Source: Marchantia polymorpha subsp. ruderalis (lineage: Eukaryota; Streptophyta; Marchantiopsida; Marchantiales; Marchantiaceae). Taken from it: a stretch of 64,000 bases of DNA. The translations under genes were made by a program, and so were the position numbers. Where the stretch lies: NCBI GenBank assembly GCA_037833965.1, contig AP031357.1, forward strand, positions 7,336,001-7,400,000, given 5' to 3'. Shown one piece after another: positions 38,988-50,343 of this stretch (positions are counted from its first letter, which is position 1; the number at the start of each line of letters is the position of its first letter). The notes under the pieces were generated by a model. The model worked only from the letters and a program-made list of their open reading frames with translations. It had not been told where the DNA came from and made no database searches.

Positions 38988-40657
38988 TGTGGTAACACAC
39001 TTTTTGATTTTTTTGCAGAATTTAAACAATTTTAGAAAACTAGTACCAAGCCTTGCAGCAGCAGAAGGAGGATGCGGCGACGAAGAGTCAGGCGGAGGCC
39101 GAACTAATACGGGCAAAGATCGAGTCGGAACTGCAGGAGGAGCGGAGACAGAACAAAGTCCTAGCAGCCGAGCTTGCGCGCCAGACGCGCGCCTTAGAGG
39201 AAAGTCAAAGAGCCCGCAAGGAGGATGAGGAGTTGTTGTGCAACTTGCAAACCGAGTGCTCGGATTTGAGGGCACAACGTGCGGATTTAGAAATGCAGCT
39301 GGCAGAGGTGGAGAGCAGCTGCAGGGCACGAGGAGAGTTGGCGGCACGGGTGACTCGTTGTCTAAACGGATACACCCATTGGGAGGTGGCAGCCCAAGAG
39401 AGGATCACACTCAGGGAGTTCGAGCTTCGGGCGGCGGCCTTGACGGAAGGTGACAGTCGGAGTCGGCGGCGAGTGGCAAGAAAATTAGAAACTTTCTTGT
39501 CGGGTGCGTGCGACACTATGGCGCACTTGCAGTCGGAAGTCACTGCAGCGCTCCGACGCCTGGGGTTACGCAGCCGGTCGGAAGTCTGGCAAGGTAGAGA
39601 TAGTACGCGGAGCAGTCCGGCGCGCAGGAGGCGCAGCACCGGATCTGCTGAGTGCAGTAGAGTAGTTTGGTTTCGCGCAGATGCTGCGAGTGGTAGATAG
39701 GATAGCGTAGTGCTAGTTAGGATCTTTTGAGAGTATAAAGTAGATCAAGGCGTTTTGCCTTGGGACTCTTCCAGTTTCGGAAGTGCAGATCAGGAACTCA
39801 CTTTCTTGGCGTGTTTGTGCATTTGGTCCTGGCACCACGTAGAGAAGCTGCAGCATAGCGAAGTTACCGTATGTTGTAGTTGAAGGCCTTCGGCTGAATG
39901 TTCAGAGCTAGTACCCGGTTAGAGACTTGAGTAGTGCGGATCTGCACCTGCGGGTGATTTCTGATACTCAGAGCCGGCTGCGAGTTAGATACTTGAACAG
40001 TTCCCCCTTACTCCTTCGAGTGACATATCCTGATTGTACTCCTACGGGAAGTTTCCCCTGAATGCCAATGTGAAGTTTCATTACTTCGTGTAAACCTTGG
40101 TTTGTAATTCAGGTTGTGTGTGTGTTACTGGATCGTGTTTTCAGTAAGTTCTCAGTCGGGTCTGCACTCCCTGCGTTTTGTGTGATAGTCGAGGGTGACG
40201 TCCACGGCGTACGTAGAGGCTTCGTTCCGAAGTGAGAAGTCCAGTCCGGGTACCCCCGCTAGTTCCTGGCGGAAGGGCAGTAAAAGCCGGAGTGGGAGGC
40301 ACTTCCTGCAGAACCTCTGAGTGAACTTGCGAGACACTTTCCTCCTGAAATCCGAAGCGGAGGTCCTGACCGACCTCCGAGTTGTGCTTTTTTTGCCAGT
40401 TTCAGGTGTGTGTGTGTGTGTTGAGTGACCAAGCTGTACCGTGCATCCTCCGAGCATCCTCCGAGTTGAGATCCTCCTCCGAGTCGAGCCTCCGAGTCGA
40501 GCACTGCAGTATTTCTGGGAGTGACAGTCGCCTAGAATTCAAACTCTACCAAAAGTCTGTTAAATGTGACACTTTTACTCTGTGTGTTGCCTCTGTCCCT
40601 GTGGGTTCGATCTTTTTACCACCATACTGCAGTTTTAGCCTTTGGTGGGTTATTACA
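38988..40657 (+). repeat. 3' LTR of element B, short form (1670 bp)
   Basis: It keeps the first ~60 bp of U3 and then the C-terminal quarter of the U3 gene (open from about 39053 to 39700), the promoter and all of R-U5. The structured block and the globular domain of the U3 gene are absent. The rest matches the 5' LTR without a difference that I noticed. Confidence 0.92.
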
Positions 40658-40860
40658 TAAGGAGCCGACAACTTCTTTTTGGCGCCGCTGCCGGGGACAG
40701 TGCGTCAACACCAGAAACCTTGAGCAGCAATGCTCGGTGAATGTCGACGAGCGATAGTGTGGGAAACCTGAGTGCGAGAGCCACACGGAAACTCCGTCGA
40801 GATTCAGAAAAAACCGTGGAAACAAAACGGCGAACTAAAAAGAAGACTCCCGGTGAGGAC
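40658..40860 (+). mobile_element. Second partial internal region after B's 3' LTR
   Basis: Primer site at 40680-40699 and the first ~40 codons of gag (from 40741) repeat 33198-33400 exactly as far as I can see, directly after B's 3' LTR. The array therefore reads LTR-internal-LTR-internal start. It then switches abruptly into family 2 U3 gene sequence. This is a fossil fragment. Tandem elements sharing an LTR commonly come from unequal recombination. Confidence 0.88.
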
Positions 40861-41326
40861 TTTCCATTCGATTCGCCGACTGCGAGACGGACAGGACCGG
40901 CGACCAGTGTGCGGACGCCTTCGGCGGACGCACCTTCAGCGAAGACACCTTCCGCGCAGATTGCGCCGGAAGGGCAGGCAGCAGAAGCGGGCGGTGCAAA
41001 GGTGACAAGAGTCACTGCGGCGTCGACCCCTTCGGAGACCGAAGATCGAGCCGGAACAGGGGCTCAAGCAGTGGGATCCCCCACTGCCCTGGATATTTTA
41101 GCAGGCAGTGGTGTGGCAGTCGCAGCGGAAGCTGCTGCGCGCCACAGTTTCAGGGAGTCGCCAAGGGATTCGGTGGCGACTGAAATCCTCGAAACGGAGG
41201 ATGAGACGAGCTCAGAAGAGCAGGAAGCGGATTCTGTGCAGAAAACGCCAACAGGGGTGTTGTGCGAGCAGATAGTCCCACTCCTGCGATATCTGGATCG
41301 CAAGACATCCAAGTACTCGGGAATTG
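40861..41326 (+). mobile_element. Family 2 U3 gene fragment, forward
   Basis: It matches the linker and acidic region of the family 2 U3 gene (B about 30990-31430), joined to the gag start on the left and to an inverted copy on the right. The first ~140 bp (about 40866-41000) form a perfect or near-perfect inverted repeat with 41327-41460. Confidence 0.8.
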
Positions 41327-44123
41327 CACCGCCCGCTTCTGCTGCCTGCCCTTCCGGCGCAATCTGCGCGGAAGGTGTCTTCGCTGAAGGTGCGTCCGCC
41401 GAAGGCGTCCGCACACTGGTCGCCGGTCCTGTCCGTCTCGCAGTCGGCGAATCCGGCCGACTCTCTGTTGACCGACTCGCAGTCGGCCGACCAGCAGTTG
41501 TCCGACTGGGAGTCGGATACACCCTGCGCGTCTTCACTCCACTTGGCCTGCTTGCTGGTGGCGTTTTCCCAGAAGTGCCTTCCGCCGAAGACGACCTTCT
41601 GAGGGTTGTTGGCTCGTCAGCCAAACTCTCTTTTGCTTCCGGCCTGCTGTCCGGTTCAACGCGCCGTTCAGTTGGCCTTCCTTTCGCTTGTCGACCTTCA
41701 GCCGCATGACTCGTAGTCGGCCGATTGTCAGTCCGTCCATCTCCTTCCGAAGGCATTGGTGCCTTCTGCGCAGAGGTATTTGTCGACTTCCCTAGAATCT
41801 GCGCGATTATCTCCTCCTGCGTGGGATTCCGCCGGAGCGGAGTACGCCCGGTCTCCTCAGTACTAGTTGGCATTTTGCGTGCCCTCTGTTTTGGTCGACT
41901 GTGAGGCTCGTGGGTGGGCCGACCACGAGTCGGCGCAGCTGGCACTTCCGGCTGCCTGTCCTCAGGTCTCTCATCCCACTTCCGCTTTCGCGGAATGCGC
42001 TCACTTCGACGTTCTTCTGCTGCTCTTGCTGGGGCCGGAGCCGGAGGCGAACTGGCAGGTTCCTCGTCCGGATCCGTGTCTACTTCGGCCTCCCGTGAGT
42101 ATCTACCTGGATAGCTCTGTGTCAGCAGCGGAAACCGTGTCCGCTCTGAATTTGTCAAACATCCCATCGCCCGATAAAACACAATCAGGTAAGGCAAAAT
42201 ATGATTGAGGGTTCCTCCTCTCTCTTCTTGCGCATGTTGGCGCGTCACCTTCCACAGGAGCCGTGCCCAATGCACTGGAGCTCCTGACAACACTAGCTCC
42301 ACAAACTCTACCTGCCAACCATGCATGTAAGCGGTCTTGGTCGGCTGCAATATCTGCAGCAATGCAGTCGCGACATTTTTCCGCAATCGATCTTTGTAAT
42401 CCCGTGTCCGAAAACCGTTCTTGGGATGCCTGGCAACTTTGAAGAGCTCATTGTAGGAGATTTCTTCCTCCTGGGACACCTTCACGCTATCGGCCTCGAA
42501 GAGGAGATCCCCTTCCTCGCCTGCACACCTGCCCAACACCTGCGCCCAGTTACAAATGTCCCATCTTTCTGGATGTGGACAGAATCCGCGTGAGGGCTTG
42601 TGTCTCTCCTGCAGATACTCGCGCACCATCTCCGGACATGTCCAGTTCCACCCCCACAGGAGGAAATCGAGCTTCAGCCCCAGCAGCACATCTTGAAATG
42701 CGCGTAGACCGATCTGCGGCACCCTGAGGGGAGACACTCGCAGTTGGGGAACCTTCGACATTGCGTTTCCTGCACACACAAACGTTCTCCCTTTTGCTCG
42801 CTCTCTCACAATCGCCACTGCGCGTCGGCCGCTCAAGCACTGACTGCTCACTCTCTCTTCGCTCACGCTCAAGTTCGCTACTCGCAATTCTCTCCAAGGT
42901 CTGTCAAGATCCTTGCGCAACTCGTCTCCGCACTCTCTCCTCTCACTGCAGGTCTCTCCGCCCTTGCGCGTAATCTTGGAAGCTGGAAATTGTAAAATCA
43001 AGAATGAGAGAATGAGACTGGAGCGCAGTCTTTTCTTCTCCGAATTCAAGAACGTCCAACGTTCTTACTGGTTACAACGTACGCAGCCGGCTATACGGCC
43101 TAACGGTTCGCCCTTTGCATGCGCGAACTCACGTCTCCGCACTGCGCGCATTCGCATGCGTGAATGTTGAATTCTCCCGCCGCCGCCGCCTTCCGGACTC
43201 GAGTCCGCCGCAGGGTATACGTCGGCTATGTTGTCTTTCCCTAACCCGTCCATCACCGGATGCGTGTCGCCGCTGGCGTGTTCCTTATCCATCGGCGCCT
43301 TGCTGGAGGCGCACATCCAGTCGGCGCGAATTACGCCGGCGCGTATTCGTATCGCTTATTTTGTCCTTTATGCCTCGTCCATTGCTAACGGCGCATATCC
43401 GCCAGGGCAAATCATGCCAGCCCAAATCATGCCAGCGCATCCGGCCATCAGCGCCACGTCGGAGGCGTACATCCGACCGGCGCTTTCCTTCCATGAGCAG
43501 CCGCCAAAAGGCGCTTCCGACTCTGAGTTGGTTTCCTCCCATGAGCGCGCGATTCCGCCGAAGGCGTACGGGAGTCCTTTCCGGCTGTGAACCCTAGCGC
43601 GAACGGCGCATGTCCGGCTACGAGTTTTCCGACGCTCATAACTTCTTCGTCCCTGATCCATCTCCAACGCTCTTGGGCTCGTTAGAACGAGCGTCCCGAG
43701 CTCTTTCTAATGCAACTTCAACCAACTGGATCTACCGTGTATTCCGATCGTTATGAAGGTTTTCCCTTCCCGCGCTAGCGGCGCATCGCCGAAGGCGCAC
43801 TCATGGTCGGACGCCTTCAGAGGTCCGGGCCCTTCTTCTCACGTCTTTAGCAAAACCTCCTCCTGAGGTGTCTGCGCCGGAAGTGTAGCTTCCGTAGACG
43901 CGGGAAGCGCGTGAGTGGAGACACCTCAGAAAAGGAGCTTTTGCCGAAAGCGCCGAAGACATTGGCGTTGGTACATCCGACTTCGCGATTCTTCGTGACC
44001 TCGTGATGATCTCATCAATCCACTCTATTTAACGTACCCTTTTCTAACTACAAACACTGCTTCGGTACTAGTTTTCTAAAATTGTTTAAATTCTGCAAAA
44101 AAAAAAAAAAGTGTGTTACCACA
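41327..44123 (-). mobile_element. Family 2 LTR, U3 half, reverse
   Basis: The right edge is the reversed family 2 LTR start (GTGTGTTACCACA). On the minus strand it carries the leader, the structured block (about 43620-43750) and the N-terminal half of the U3 gene (open on the minus strand from 43049 or an ATG near 42763 into the linker). The left part is lost at the inverted junction. The five bases after it are GGGCC, and no matching left duplication is found. It is a fossil with no complete gene. Confidence 0.85.
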
Positions 44124-45675
44124 GGGCCAACGAGATGCGAGCAGGGAGCGTGCGGAGGCCGCACCTTCGGCGGGTAATCCGCCGGTAAATGCGCCTTCGG
44201 CGTTAGGGCCTTCGGGCCAAGGGACATCGAGCGAGTGGCCTCCGGCTATGTCGCCTTCGGCGATAGACGCCTAAGGCGCCGGCATTTGCGCCTGCGCACA
44301 GGCCAGACACAGCCCTCGCGCAGGACCGATCGAGGGAGCAGGACCTGACGGAGGAGCGGATTGACTGTTCGCGGGACAAAATTTCGGTGCGCGATGCGCA
44401 ATCAAACCCCGCGCAGACACATTCCGCTCGATCGCCTTCGGCGGCGGACGTCGGCGGCAAAGAGGATACGGTCGGTGATCGACAAGCGGGCGGCGGGGAT
44501 GTAGCACGGCCACATTCGCCCACTGCCTTGGACATTTTAGCGAAGAGCAGCGAAGCTGCAGCTGTGCCTTCGCAGGCAGCAACTGTAGGCGACGTGCAGC
44601 CCCACTCGGGTCAGTCGCCAACGCAATCAATGGCGACTGAAATCCTTAACTCGGATGATGACGACGGAGGCTCCACAAAAGCAATGTCGGGAGCAGGGGA
44701 TACCGAGGAGGAGCAGGAGGAAATTGTTGGAGCGCCGGCGGCGGCTCTCTCTGAGAAGGTGATACCGTTGCTGAAGTACTTGGATCGCAAATTTGATAAA
44801 TACGTCGATACACTCCAGCCGGGATCCTACATCGAATTAGTGCGCAAGCAGACTCGCACTAAAGTCCACACTAGCAAGCTACTAGCCAAGACGGAGTAGG
44901 AGTTGAAGGACTTGAGGGAGAAGCATGCCTGTTTGTGGGGTCAGTACAACCTTGTGAGGAAATCGCACGCCATCGACAGGATGAAGAAGGAGAGACTGGA
45001 AGAGCTCACTAGGGATGTGGTGAAGACCACGACGGATTTGATGTCTGAGAGAACTTAGAATCAGATTCTGTCAGAGGAGCTCGTGCGACAGACGCGTTTG
45101 TTGGCGGAGTGTCAGCTCGCACGACAGGCGGATGAGGATTTAATCCGGAGGCTACAGTCGGAGTGTGGGGAATTGAGAGCGCAGCGTGCGGAAGCCAAAT
45201 CGCAGTTGGTGGTAATTGAAGATGATCGCAGGCGAGAGGCAGATCGCACGAAGGAGGAGATGGCGAGGCGTGTCGCCCACTGTCTCAAGGGCTACGCCCA
45301 CTGGGAAGTGGCGGCGCAGGAGAAACTCACACTGCGTGAGTTTGAGCTTCGCACAGCAGGGTTGTTGGCAGGCGACAGCAGGAGTCGGCGGAAGGTGGCG
45401 AAGAAGTTAGACGCTTTCCTGTCGAAGGCGCGGGATACCATGTCCACCCTCGAGGTGGAGGTGTCCGCGGCGTTGCAGCGGTTAGGACTGCGCAGTCGAG
45501 CGGAAGACTGGCAGGGTAGGGAGTTAGTGCGCGGCAGTCCGTCGCGCAGGAGACGTAGCACAGGTTCCGCGGAGTGTAGTGTAGCGTGGTTCCGTGCAGG
45601 CGTGTAGCGTAGTGCAGTGTAGTGCTAGTTAGGACTTAGAAGGTATAAAATAGTTCAAGGCGTTTTGCCTTGGGT
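44124..45675 (+). mobile_element. Family 1 U3 fragment, forward arm of a large foldback
   Basis: It matches family 1 from within the U3 gene linker through the coiled coil and tail (to 45607), the TATA box (45646) and the CAAGGC-GTTTT-GCCTTG repeat. It flips orientation at 45675. The U3 gene part is a broken fossil. Most of it (44124-45552) is repeated inverted at 45676-47118. Confidence 0.82.
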
Positions 45676-48600
45676 CTCCTGCGCGACGGACTGCCGCGCA
45701 CTAACTCCCGACCCTGCCAGTCTTCCGCTCGACTGCGCAGTCCTAACCGCTGCAACGCCGCGGACACCTCCACCTCGAGGGTGGACATGGTATCCCGCGC
45801 CTTCGACAGAAAAGCGTCTAACTTCTTCGCCACCTTCCGCCGACTCCTGCTATCACCTGCCAACAACCCTGCTGCGCAAAGCTCTAACTCACGCTGTGTG
45901 AGTTTCTCCTGCGCCGCCACTTCCCAGTGGGCGTAGCCCTTGAGACAGTGGGTGACACGCCTCGCCATCTCCTCCTTCGTGTGATCTGCCTCTCGCCTGC
46001 GATCATCTTCAATTACCACTAACTGCGATTCGGCTTCCGCACGCTGCGCTCTCAATTCCCCACACTCCGACTGTAGCCTGCGGATTAAATCCTCATCCGC
46101 CTGTCGTGCGAGCTGACACTCCGCCAACAAACGCGTCTGTCGCACGAGCTCCTCTAACAGAATCTGATTCTGAGTTTTCTCAGACATCAAATTTGTCGTG
46201 GTCTTCACCACATCCCTGGTGAGCTCTTCCAGTCTCTCCTTCTTCATCCTGTCGAGGGCGTTCGATTTCCTCACAAGGTTGTACTGACCCCACAAACAGG
46301 CATGCTTCTCCCTCAAGTCGTTCAACTCCCGGTCCGTCCTAGCTAGTAGCTTGCTAGTGTGGACTTTAGTGCGAGTCCGCCTGCGCACTAATTCGATGTA
46401 GGATCCCGGCTGGAGTGGATCGGCGTATTTATCAAATTTGCGATCCAAGTACTTCAGCAACGGTATCACCTGCTCAGAGAGCGCCGCCGCCGGCGCTCCA
46501 ACAATTTCCTCCTCCTCCTCCTCGGTATCCCCTGCTCCCGACATTGCTTTTGTGGAGCCTCCGTCGTCATCATCCGAGTTAAGGATTTCAGTCGCCATTG
46601 ATTGCGTTGGCGACTGACCCGAGTGGGGCTGCACGTCGCCTACAGTTGCTGCCTGCGAAGGCAAAGCTGCAGCTTCGCTGCTCTTCGCTAAAATGTCCAA
46701 GGCGGTGGGCGAATGTGGCCGTGCTACATCCCCGCCGCCCGCTTGTCGATCACCGACCGTATCCTCTTTGCCGCCGACGTCCGCCGTCGAAGGCGATCGA
46801 GCGGAGTGTGTCTGCGCGGGGTGTGATTGCGCATCGCGCACCGGAATTTCGTCCCGCGAACAGACAGTTCGCTCCTCCGTCAGGTCCTGCCCCCTCGATC
46901 GGTCCTGCGCGAGGGCTGTGTCTGGCCTGTGCGTAGGCGCAAATGCCGGCGCCTTGTCGGCGCTGCGCAGGCGCAGCGCCGAAGGCGACATAGCCGGAGG
47001 CCGCTCGCCCGATGTTCCTTGGCCCGAAGGCCCTACCGCCGAAGTCGCATCTACCGGCGGATTACCCGCCGAAGGTGCGGCCTACGCACGCTCCCTGCTC
47101 GCATCTCGTTGACCCGAAGGCCCTGGCGCCGAAGGCGCAAATCGCGGCGCGTTGGGCGCCGGGGGCTCTGGTCCCGAAGGCCCGTGACCCGTACGCGGAT
47201 CTTCCGCCGGCTCCTTCCCCTTCCGACGTTGGAACGGGGTGAATCCTGCCTGTGCGCAGGCGTAGGTCCACGTCCGCTTGGGGTCGCCTTTCCGTCGAGG
47301 CACGCCTGTGCGTAGGCGGAACACCCGTCCGCATCGCACGTGGTAACTCCGGAGGCCCTTGGCCCGTAGGCTGCCTCTCGTCCGTCGAAGGTGCAGCGTG
47401 GTCCGTTGCTCCTGCAGACGTCCGCGCTCCCTCGTTCTTCTCCGGCGACGCACTTCCTTTCTCCGTGGCAATCGTCGCCGTGTCCGCGCTGCTGGCTGGT
47501 AACACAAGCCTGCGCGCCTTCTGCTTCGGCCGGCTGCACACTTCGTGCAACGGCCGCTGTCGAATGGGAGCAGTGGGTTCTTGATGCTGCTCCTCTTCGA
47601 ACTCCTCTCTCCATCGCCGCTTCCGCGGCACTCTTGCTGCGGGAGTGTTTCTTCCTTCGTCCCTCCGCCTTGGCGGAGTAGAAGTTGGCGACTCCTCTGC
47701 GTCAGTGTCGACCTCGTTATCCCGCACATACTTCCCGGGATGGTCGACGGACAACGATGGAAAACGAGCAAGCTCCGCCGCGGTCAAACAATTTTGCTGC
47801 CGATAAAAATTGATCAGGAAAGGAGAGAGATGATTTAGAGTTCCCCCCTTCTCCTCAAAAGCGTGCTGTCGCATCACTCTGTGCAGGATGCTCGCCCAGT
47901 GAATTGGAGCTCCCTCGATGATGCACTCCACAAAAGAGACCTGCCACAATGTGATGTAGCAGGCGCGGTGTGGCTGCAGTAGTTGCAGCAGCGCCGTAGC
48001 CACAGTTCGGCGGAAGCGATCCTTGTAATCGCGGGTCTTGTACCCATTCTTGGTAGACCTCTTCCGCTTGAACAACTCCACAAATTGCGCTTCGTCCTGC
48101 TTAGACACCTTGACGCTCTCACTATCAAAGAGGAGGTGCCTTGGGATGCCGGCACACCTCCCCAATGCCTGCGCCCAATCTTGGACCGTCCACCGATCGA
48201 CATGCGGACGCAATCCGCGCGTAGGTGTTCCTTGTGGCTCTAGCCACTCGCGCACCATATCCACACAAATGTAGTTCCATCCCCATAGCAAGAAATCGAG
48301 CTTTCTTGCTATCAGCCGTTCCTCGTAGGCGCGCAGCCTATTGTGTGGAAGTCGGAGCGGCAGCATCCGCAATCGGTTCAGCCTCGACATTGCGTTCTTG
48401 GAATTCGCCTGTTCGCTAATTCTCCCTCTGCTCCGCTCGAGCTCCTTGCTTCCTCGGCAAACTCTAATCTCACTCAATTCCAAATCACGCGCACTCACTT
48501 CTCTCTCAATCACCAAGTAATCCTCTGCGCGGCGATGTCGGGAATGCTTAGCAGCTAGCAGATGGACGCGCGCAGCTCGCACTAGAAGATGGAATCGCGA

Positions 48601-49783
48601 ATTCAAGAATGGGACGCTCTCCGTCTCCCGGTCGAAGGTCATGGTCGGCTCTTGCTCGTGAGGGTCGACTCAATTGATGGCCGCGCCGGCTCTACGCTAA
48701 AACGGTCTCCGCTCTCACGCGCTGCTTCACGCTCCGCCGACGCCGATTTAACTCACACGCTCGAATTGGCAAATTTGAACTCCGCGAGCGTACTACGCCG
48801 CGGACATGGGTGCGCAGCGCCGAAGGCGGCTTTTCCGCCTTGCGCGGTACACTCGTTCGTACCGCTCCTCAGCCAATCCTCCTCCGCCCCGGCGCCCGTC
48901 TGCACGTCGGACAAAAGTTCAACACCCGCCTGTGCGCAGGCGCTCGCCTGCGCGTAGGCGAACTCCGTCCGTGCCGTTGCGCTGGCGCGGAAGGCGTTGA
49001 CCGCGGTCAATAGCCTCTCGCCAGAATGTCCGTTCCTTGTCTCTCCGTCAGCGCTCTCGCCGCCGCAACTCCGCCCGACCAAGAGCGCATCCATCCGTCC
49101 CGTCCGTACGGTCCGTACGGATTTTACTACTCTGGCGGCTCCTTGCTCGTCCGCGCTGTTGCGCTGGCGCGGAAGGCGCTGTACAAGTTCTACCTTCGAA
49201 GGCGCATTTCTAGGGCCGATTTCCCGCCGACGCCGAGGCGCCTGTGCACAGGCGAACGCCTGTGCGTAGGCAAACTTCGCGCCTACGTCAAAACCCTATT
49301 TCGCCTGTGCGCAGGCGAACTGCCTTCGTCCGCGCATAGGACAAAACTTTCTCCGCGCGTGCGCAGGCGGAAAGCTGAGTATCTTGCGACCTTCATAACT
49401 CCCGGAATCCTCATCCGTTTGTGGCGTTCTTGGGCGCGTTGGAATCAACACGTCGAGCTCTTTCCAACAAATCCTTCACCAAGTCGAGGCGTTTGGGGGT
49501 TGACCTAAATATGAAGGATTTCCCTACCGCCTAGGGCGCAGCGCCGAAGGCGGATTTTGCGCCTTGCGCCGAAGGGATCATACCTTCAGAGCTCGCAGGG
49601 AGGGTGGTGTCCTTCCTTGACGCTGCACCCAACTCCTAGATTCTACGAGTTCCCTCAAGAATCTCTGCGATCTTCCGAATTCACTCTATTTTGATGCATC
49701 GAAGGCTATTTACACTGCTGCCGTGGTATAGTTTTCCAAAAATGTTTTAATTTCCTCAAAATTACCAAAAGTGGGGTACCTCA
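45676..49783 (-). mobile_element. Family 1 U3, reverse arm of the foldback
   Basis: Read on the minus strand from 49783: a family 1 LTR start, the leader with the structured block (about 49395-49510), and the whole U3 gene from ATG 48642 to the tail near 45690. It stops before the promoter. The right edge (GGGGTACCTCA) is one base off the usual ACCACA. The U3 gene is a fossil with a few breaks; long open parts are 47062-48642 and 45636-46991. Confidence 0.82.
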
Positions 49784-50343
49784 GGACTCACTGAGAAACA
49801 TTCCAGTAACACACCATAACAGTCTATTGAAGAGTTTGAATTCTTAGGCACTTGTCATTCCCAAAAATACTACAGGGGTTATCTTGAAGGCACCTGCTGC
49901 AGCATAACCTGAATTTACAACCAAGGCTTACACGAAGTAGCAAAACTTCACTTTGGCATTAAGGGGAAAAATCCCGAAGGAGTACAATCAGGAACAAACA
50001 CTCGAAGGTGTAGGGGCAAAACTATTCAAGTATCTAACTAGTCACTGGCTCTGAGCATCGGCAATCACCCGCAGGTGTAGATCCGAACTACTCAATTCCC
50101 TAACCAATGCACTAGCTCTGAACATTCGGCCGAAGGCCTTCAGCTACAAAATGCGGAACGCCAAGTTGTAGCTCCTCTTGCGTGGTGACAGAACTAAGGA
50201 CACAAACACGCAGAGAAAATGAGTTCCTGATCTGCACTTCTGGTGTTGGGAAAGATCCCAAGGCAAGACGCCTTGAACTACTTTATACCTTCCAAGTCCT
50301 AACTAGCACTACACTACACTACACTGCACTACACTATGCGCCG
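49784..50343 (-). mobile_element. Family 1 R-U5 piece, reverse, left of the family 2 solo LTR
   Basis: Reversed R-U5 sequence from the second half of R to the promoter (TATA near 50285 on the minus strand). It continues at 53159 after the inserted solo LTR. Its left edge abuts another LTR start at 49783. It belongs to the 5' LTR remnant that ends at 57344. Confidence 0.8.

Larger units (their letters stand above)
28330..40657 (+). mobile_element. Element B: family 2 Ty3/gypsy LTR retrotransposon in the 3' LTR of A
   Basis: 5' LTR 28330-33197, primer site 33220-33239, gag-protease 33281-36109, pol to 38950, polypurine tract 38975-38987, 3' LTR 38988-40657. The 3' LTR is a short form (1670 bp against 4868 bp). 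Over the shared ~1.6 kb I noticed no difference from the 5' LTR, so B is very young, consistent with its place inside A. Gag and pol are open and look whole. A second primer site and gag start follow directly at 40658 instead of the expected AGTGG duplication and A tail, pointing to a tandem or recombined arrangement. Confidence 0.95.
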
